From: Paracoccaceae bacterium
GTDB taxonomy: Bacteria; Pseudomonadota; Alphaproteobacteria; Rhodobacterales; Rhodobacteraceae
Direction: 5' to 3'
Assembly (NCBI GenBank): GCA_007128865.1
Contig: SKWP01000333.1
Location: 1 to 6,096 of the forward strand
Length of the DNA: 6,096 bases
This document shows positions 5,561 to 6,096 of this stretch, piece by piece (positions within the stretch are counted from its first letter, which is position 1; the number at the start of each line of letters is the position of its first letter). Below the pieces are notes generated by a model. The model was not told the origin of the DNA. It made no database searches and saw nothing but the letters and a program-made list of their open reading frames with translations. The translations under genes and the position numbers were made by a program.

Positions 5561-6096
5561 ATGGCAGAATCGAGCTATGACGTCATCGTGGTTGGCGCCG
5601 GGCCGGGCGGCTATGTCGCGGCTATCCGGGCGGCCCAGCTGGGGTTGAAGGTGGTCGTGGTCGAACGCGAACACCTGGGCGGCATCTGCCTGAACTGGGG
5701 CTGCATCCCGACCAAGGCCATGCTGCGCTCGGCCGAGGTGTTCCACCTGATGCACCGGGCTGGCGAATTCGGGCTCAGGGCCGAGGGTATCGGCTTTGAC
5801 CTCGGCGCCGTGGTGAAGCGGTCGCGCAAGGTGGCCGGGCAGCTTTCCGGCGGCATCGGCCATCTGATGAAGAAGAACAGGATTGCCGTGGTAATGGGGG
5901 CCGCGCGGCTGGCCGGAAAGGGCAAGGTCGCGGTCAAGACCGACAAGGGCGAAACCATGCTCACCGCGCCCAGCATCGTGCTGGCAACCGGCGCGCGTGC
6001 GCGCGAACTGCCGGGGCTCGAGGCAGACGGCGACCTGGTCTGGACCTACAGGCACGCGCTGCAGGCATCGCGGATGCCGAAAAAGCTGCTGGTCAT
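5561..6096 (+). CDS. lpdA: Dihydrolipoyl dehydrogenase, E3 subunit (3' end cut by window edge)
   Basis: The first 178 codons of a flavoprotein that is normally about 460-470 residues; the frame is open to the window edge. LpdA reoxidises dihydrolipoamide on E2 of the 2-oxoacid dehydrogenase complexes and passes electrons through FAD to NAD+. Visible are the FAD-binding dinucleotide fold VIVVGAGPGGYVAAIRAAQLG (residues 8-28) with Glu35 at the end of the second strand, the redox-active disulfide in GGICLNWGCIPTK (Cys43 and Cys48), and the second FAD-contact segment IVLATGARARELPG. The NAD-binding and dimerisation domains, including the C-terminal His-Glu pair, lie beyond the edge. The GGICLNWGCIPTK form resembles the pyruvate-dehydrogenase-associated E3 of alphaproteobacteria, but the pdh genes are not in view. 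Mercuric or glutathione reductases share the fold, but the disulfide context and overall match favour LpdA. The ATG at 5561 has a strong ribosome binding site. Confidence 0.95.
   Translation, partial: MAESSYDVIVVGAGPGGYVAAIRAAQLGLKVVVVEREHLGGICLNWGCIPTKAMLRSAEVFHLMHRAGEFGLRAEGIGFDLGAVVKRSRKVAGQLSGGIGHLMKKNRIAVVMGAARLAGKGKVAVKTDKGETMLTAPSIVLATGARARELPGLEADGDLVWTYRHALQASRMPKKLLV

Noticed and set aside
4838..6055. Open reading frame of 405 codons on the - strand
   Set aside because: It is antisense to the DUF924 gene and lpdA and crosses the intergenic gap between them; the product has no recognisable motif.

Overview
The window is a compact, GC-rich bacterial chromosome segment with every recognisable gene on the + strand. 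Codon use is strongly GC-ending throughout. The protein variants (a QueA with [12 protein letters not shown], a pyruvate-dehydrogenase-type LpdA with GGICLNWGCIPTK, and DUF502 and DUF924 members) fit an alphaproteobacterium, most likely Rhodobacterales. That placement comes from remembered family character, not from a search. I see no insertion sequence, phage gene, CRISPR array, tRNA or rRNA, and no compositional island. This looks like ordinary chromosomal backbone.

Layout: (1) Positions 1-1517 hold a pseudouridine catabolism pair. It comprises the C-terminal 200 residues of a PfkB-family kinase (probable psuK, cut by the window edge) and psuG, joined by a 4-base ATGA overlap. (2) Positions 1587-2318 encode a DUF502 membrane protein, preceded by a weak candidate promoter. 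(3) Positions 2364-3431 are queA, which makes epoxyqueuosine in tRNA, with a strong Shine-Dalgarno sequence. (4) Positions 3499-4794 are a 12-helix MFS transporter with a hydrophilic C-terminal tail. (5) Positions 4856-5449 are a DUF924 protein. (6) From 5561 to the right edge is the start of lpdA (dihydrolipoyl dehydrogenase), with a candidate promoter and a good ribosome binding site in the 111-base gap before it.

How the genes relate: PsuK and PsuG together turn pseudouridine into uracil and ribose 5-phosphate. QueA acts in synthesis of another modified tRNA nucleoside, queuosine. The DUF502, MFS and DUF924 genes have no function I can assign beyond family. LpdA is the E3 subunit of 2-oxoacid dehydrogenase complexes, and the remaining complex genes are not in the window. 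The gaps are short (45-111 bases), so parts may be co-transcribed, but only psuK-psuG shows overlap-type coupling.

I did not find evidence for a previously undescribed system. The notes in the findings are small-scale: an exact 21-base in-frame direct repeat in queA, hairpins near gene ends, a C-rich T-poor gap after queA, and a short overlapping ORF ahead of lpdA.
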